Shown here: positions 14,668 to 15,757 of the stretch, piece after piece
Layout of the letters: every line of letters starts with the position of its first letter
How positions within the stretch are numbered: the first letter of the stretch is position 1
Source of the DNA: Phycisphaerae bacterium
GTDB taxonomy: Bacteria > Planctomycetota > Phycisphaerae > JAAYCJ01
NCBI GenBank assembly: GCA_012514125.1
Contig: JAAZAW010000240.1
Coordinates: 1-15,757, forward strand
DNA length: 15,757 bases
Direction: 5' to 3'
Translations under genes and position numbers: made by a program
Notes under the pieces: model-generated
What the model saw: the letters and a program-made list of their open reading frames with translations, nothing else
Told to the model about the DNA's origin: nothing
The model's database searches: none

Positions 14668-15306
14668 ATGACACGACCGATACAAACAAATCCATGCCAC
14701 AAGCCGGTCATCGGATTGACAGGGCAAATCGCAGCAGGCAAAACCCTGGTTTCAGGTTTCCTGGCCGATCTCGGCTGCGCGGTGATCCATGCGGACCGGC
14801 TCGCCCATGAGGTCCTGGAGGCTCCCGAAACTCATCATTTTCTAAAAAATCACTTCGGAGAGAGTATTTTTACTTCAAAAAAAACGGTTGATCGGCAAAA
14901 ATTGGCGAAAATAGTCTTTGACGATGCCGAAAAAAAACATCTCCTTGAATCCTATATCCATCCCCGCGTTATCGAACAACAGGATCGGCTTATTGCTCAA
15001 TATTGCCTGGATCCTGCCTTTAAAGCGATCGTCATTGAAGTCCCATTATTATTGGAATCAGGCTTGAAAGATCGGTGTGACTACATTATATTAGTGGAAG
15101 CTGACCTCACGATTCGACAAGTACGGGTCGCCCGGAACCGGGGTTGGGATGAAAAAGAACTTTCCCGGCGTGAAAAATTCTTGTATTCAATTTACTTGAA
15201 ACGCTCGGTTGCCGATGCTATTATATATAACAACTCCACGTTTGACGCTTGTCGGCAACAAGTGGAAACAATCTTTTCCCGACTGATCTCCTCTGTGCCC
15301 TGTTAG
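14668..15306 (+). CDS. coaE: Dephospho-CoA kinase
   Basis: This 212-aa enzyme catalyses the last step of coenzyme A synthesis, ATP-dependent phosphorylation of dephospho-CoA in the cytosol. The P-loop is GLTGQIAAGKT (Lys25), slightly different from the usual GGIGSGKS form. It is followed by VIHADRLAHEVL, where the family normally has DAD before the ARE/AHE helix, then IHPRV, VPLLLESGL (CoA-domain lid) and RNRGWDEKE. The length is normal. The ATG at 14668 is the only ATG near the N terminus; the Shine-Dalgarno sequence is weak (GAGA). It diverges from the kinase-neuC unit. It is complete and probably functional; His in place of Asp in DAD is worth checking. Confidence 0.93.
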   Translation: MTRPIQTNPCHKPVIGLTGQIAAGKTLVSGFLADLGCAVIHADRLAHEVLEAPETHHFLKNHFGESIFTSKKTVDRQKLAKIVFDDAEKKHLLESYIHPRVIEQQDRLIAQYCLDPAFKAIVIEVPLLLESGLKDRCDYIILVEADLTIRQVRVARNRGWDEKELSRREKFLYSIYLKRSVADAIIYNNSTFDACRQQVETIFSRLISSVPC

Positions 15307-15574
15307 CCCGGATGACACAGGCGAGGGTTAATCCGTAAAACGATTAAGGCGGGATGGTGTCCCAATTTGGAATTTCATCGGCACAATTGATGTTATGTCT
15401 GGTATTAGCGAAAAGATGAAATTGGCCAAGGGCCTGCAATCGGTTTTCTCAATATAACGCCCGAATCTGAGAACCGAATGATATTCCCAGGTTGAATGTA
15501 AAAAAGAAACTGTTTTATTATTTATATTTTGTACTTTTTTAAAAGAAATTTTGAATCAGGGAGGTTTTTAACCC
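15307..15574. other. Structured intergenic region after coaE
   Basis: No gene is seen in this 268-nt stretch. Two inverted repeats stand out: AATTTCATC (15371-15379) with GATGAAATT (15415-15423), and CGGTTTTCTCA (15441-15451) with TGAGAACCG (15468-15476), the latter with a two-base bulge. CCAATTT (15362-15368) could instead pair with AAATTGG (15419-15425), so two folds would compete. None ends in a T run, so they are not typical terminators. Confidence 0.5.
15492..15521 (+). promoter_or_regulatory. Candidate promoter of the truncated gene at 15575
   Basis: TTGAAT (15492-15497) and TATTAT (15516-15521) are separated by 18 nt. A start near 15529 would give a leader of about 45 nt. The surrounding DNA is very AT-rich, so alternative -10 boxes (for example TATATT at 15523) are possible. 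Confidence 0.4.
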
Positions 15575-15757
15575 ATGGCTAAAGTAGGCCGTAAGAAAAA
15601 AGTCGCCTCAAAAGCGACACAACCCGAACTTCCGGAAATAACAGAAGCGATAGCCGCTCAACAGGAAAATTCAACGGCCCCAGAGGCTGATCCGGTCGAT
15701 ACTTCAACACAAGCCCAGCAAAATACTGCTTCAGGCGCCGAGGCTGAGGTTCCCTCT
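15575..15757 (+). CDS. N-terminal fragment of a Lys- and Ala/Gln/Glu-rich protein, cut by the window edge
   Basis: The first 61 codons are present and open to the window end. The ATG has AGGGAGG 10 nt upstream, a strong ribosome binding site. The product begins MAKVGRKKKVASKA and continues as a disordered acidic, Gln-, Ala- and Pro-rich stretch (ATQPELPEITEAIAAQQE and onward). There is no signal peptide or fold to recognise. Such tails occur at the front of ribosomal, histone-like or Rho-type RNA-binding proteins. Its place after coaE makes a Rho factor with an extended N terminus my leading guess, but nothing in the visible part proves it. Confidence 0.75.
   Translation, partial: MAKVGRKKKVASKATQPELPEITEAIAAQQENSTAPEADPVDTSTQAQQNTASGAEAEVPS

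Noticed and set aside
14598..14741. Longer N terminus for the PfkB-family kinase
   Set aside because: It would cross the divergent promoter and overlap coaE on the other strand. The family's first strand begins at the ATG at 14597.
15296..15330. CCTGT/ACAGG hairpin at the coaE stop as a terminator
   Set aside because: Only about five pairs, a 13-nt loop, and no T run after it.

Overview
The window is a bacterial chromosomal segment of ordinary coding density. It holds twelve well-supported protein genes and one gene cut by the right edge. Two-membrane physiology is suggested by a lipoprotein with a clear lipobox, an ETF/acyl-CoA dehydrogenase operon and a NeuC-type sugar epimerase. The mix of genes, with coaE next to a gene whose product starts with a Lys/Ala/Gln-rich tail, reminds me of Planctomycetota (Phycisphaerae-like). 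That is an impression from gene content, not a proof. No rRNA, tRNA, CRISPR array or insertion sequence was recognised.

Layout from left to right: (1) 1-95 is a degenerate 6-8 bp tandem repeat. (2) 177-3473 (minus) is a large orphan membrane histidine kinase with a periplasmic sensor region, four PAS domains and a HisKA/HATPase core. (3) 3687-7461 (minus) is an operon read etfB, etfA, acyl-CoA dehydrogenase. It has a candidate sigma70 promoter near 7580-7608 and a strong hairpin terminator at 3626-3660. EtfB carries the DGDTAQVGP-type motif that I associate with electron-bifurcating ETFs. (4) About 7750-10055 is an accessory stretch: an AT-rich unassigned helical protein, a hicB-hicA toxin-antitoxin pair behind a near-consensus promoter, and a DUF3750-type lipoprotein. 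Two related copies of a short interspersed repeat bound it. (5) 10084-11223 (plus) is a divergent, shortened MnmE-like GTPase without the usual C-terminal Cys motif. Convergent to it is an HDOD signalling protein at 11332-12195 (minus). (6) 12444-14597 (minus) is a two-gene unit, a PfkB-family sugar kinase followed by a NeuC-like UDP-GlcNAc 2-epimerase. Its promoter region overlaps that of divergent coaE (14668-15306, plus). (7) 15307-15574 is a gap rich in inverted repeats with a candidate promoter, leading into the truncated gene at 15575.

Functionally, the ETF and dehydrogenase genes form one electron-transfer module: the dehydrogenase oxidises or reduces an acyl-CoA and exchanges electrons with EtfAB. 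The kinase/epimerase pair is probably a sugar or amino-sugar module. The histidine kinase and HDOD protein are signalling genes with no partner in the window. I see no clear new multi-gene system. The most interesting leads are the possible bifurcating ETF with an enlarged acyl-CoA dehydrogenase, the MnmE-like GTPase stripped of catalytic motifs, the possible permuted papain-like motif in the DUF3750 lipoprotein, and the repeat-bounded accessory stretch.
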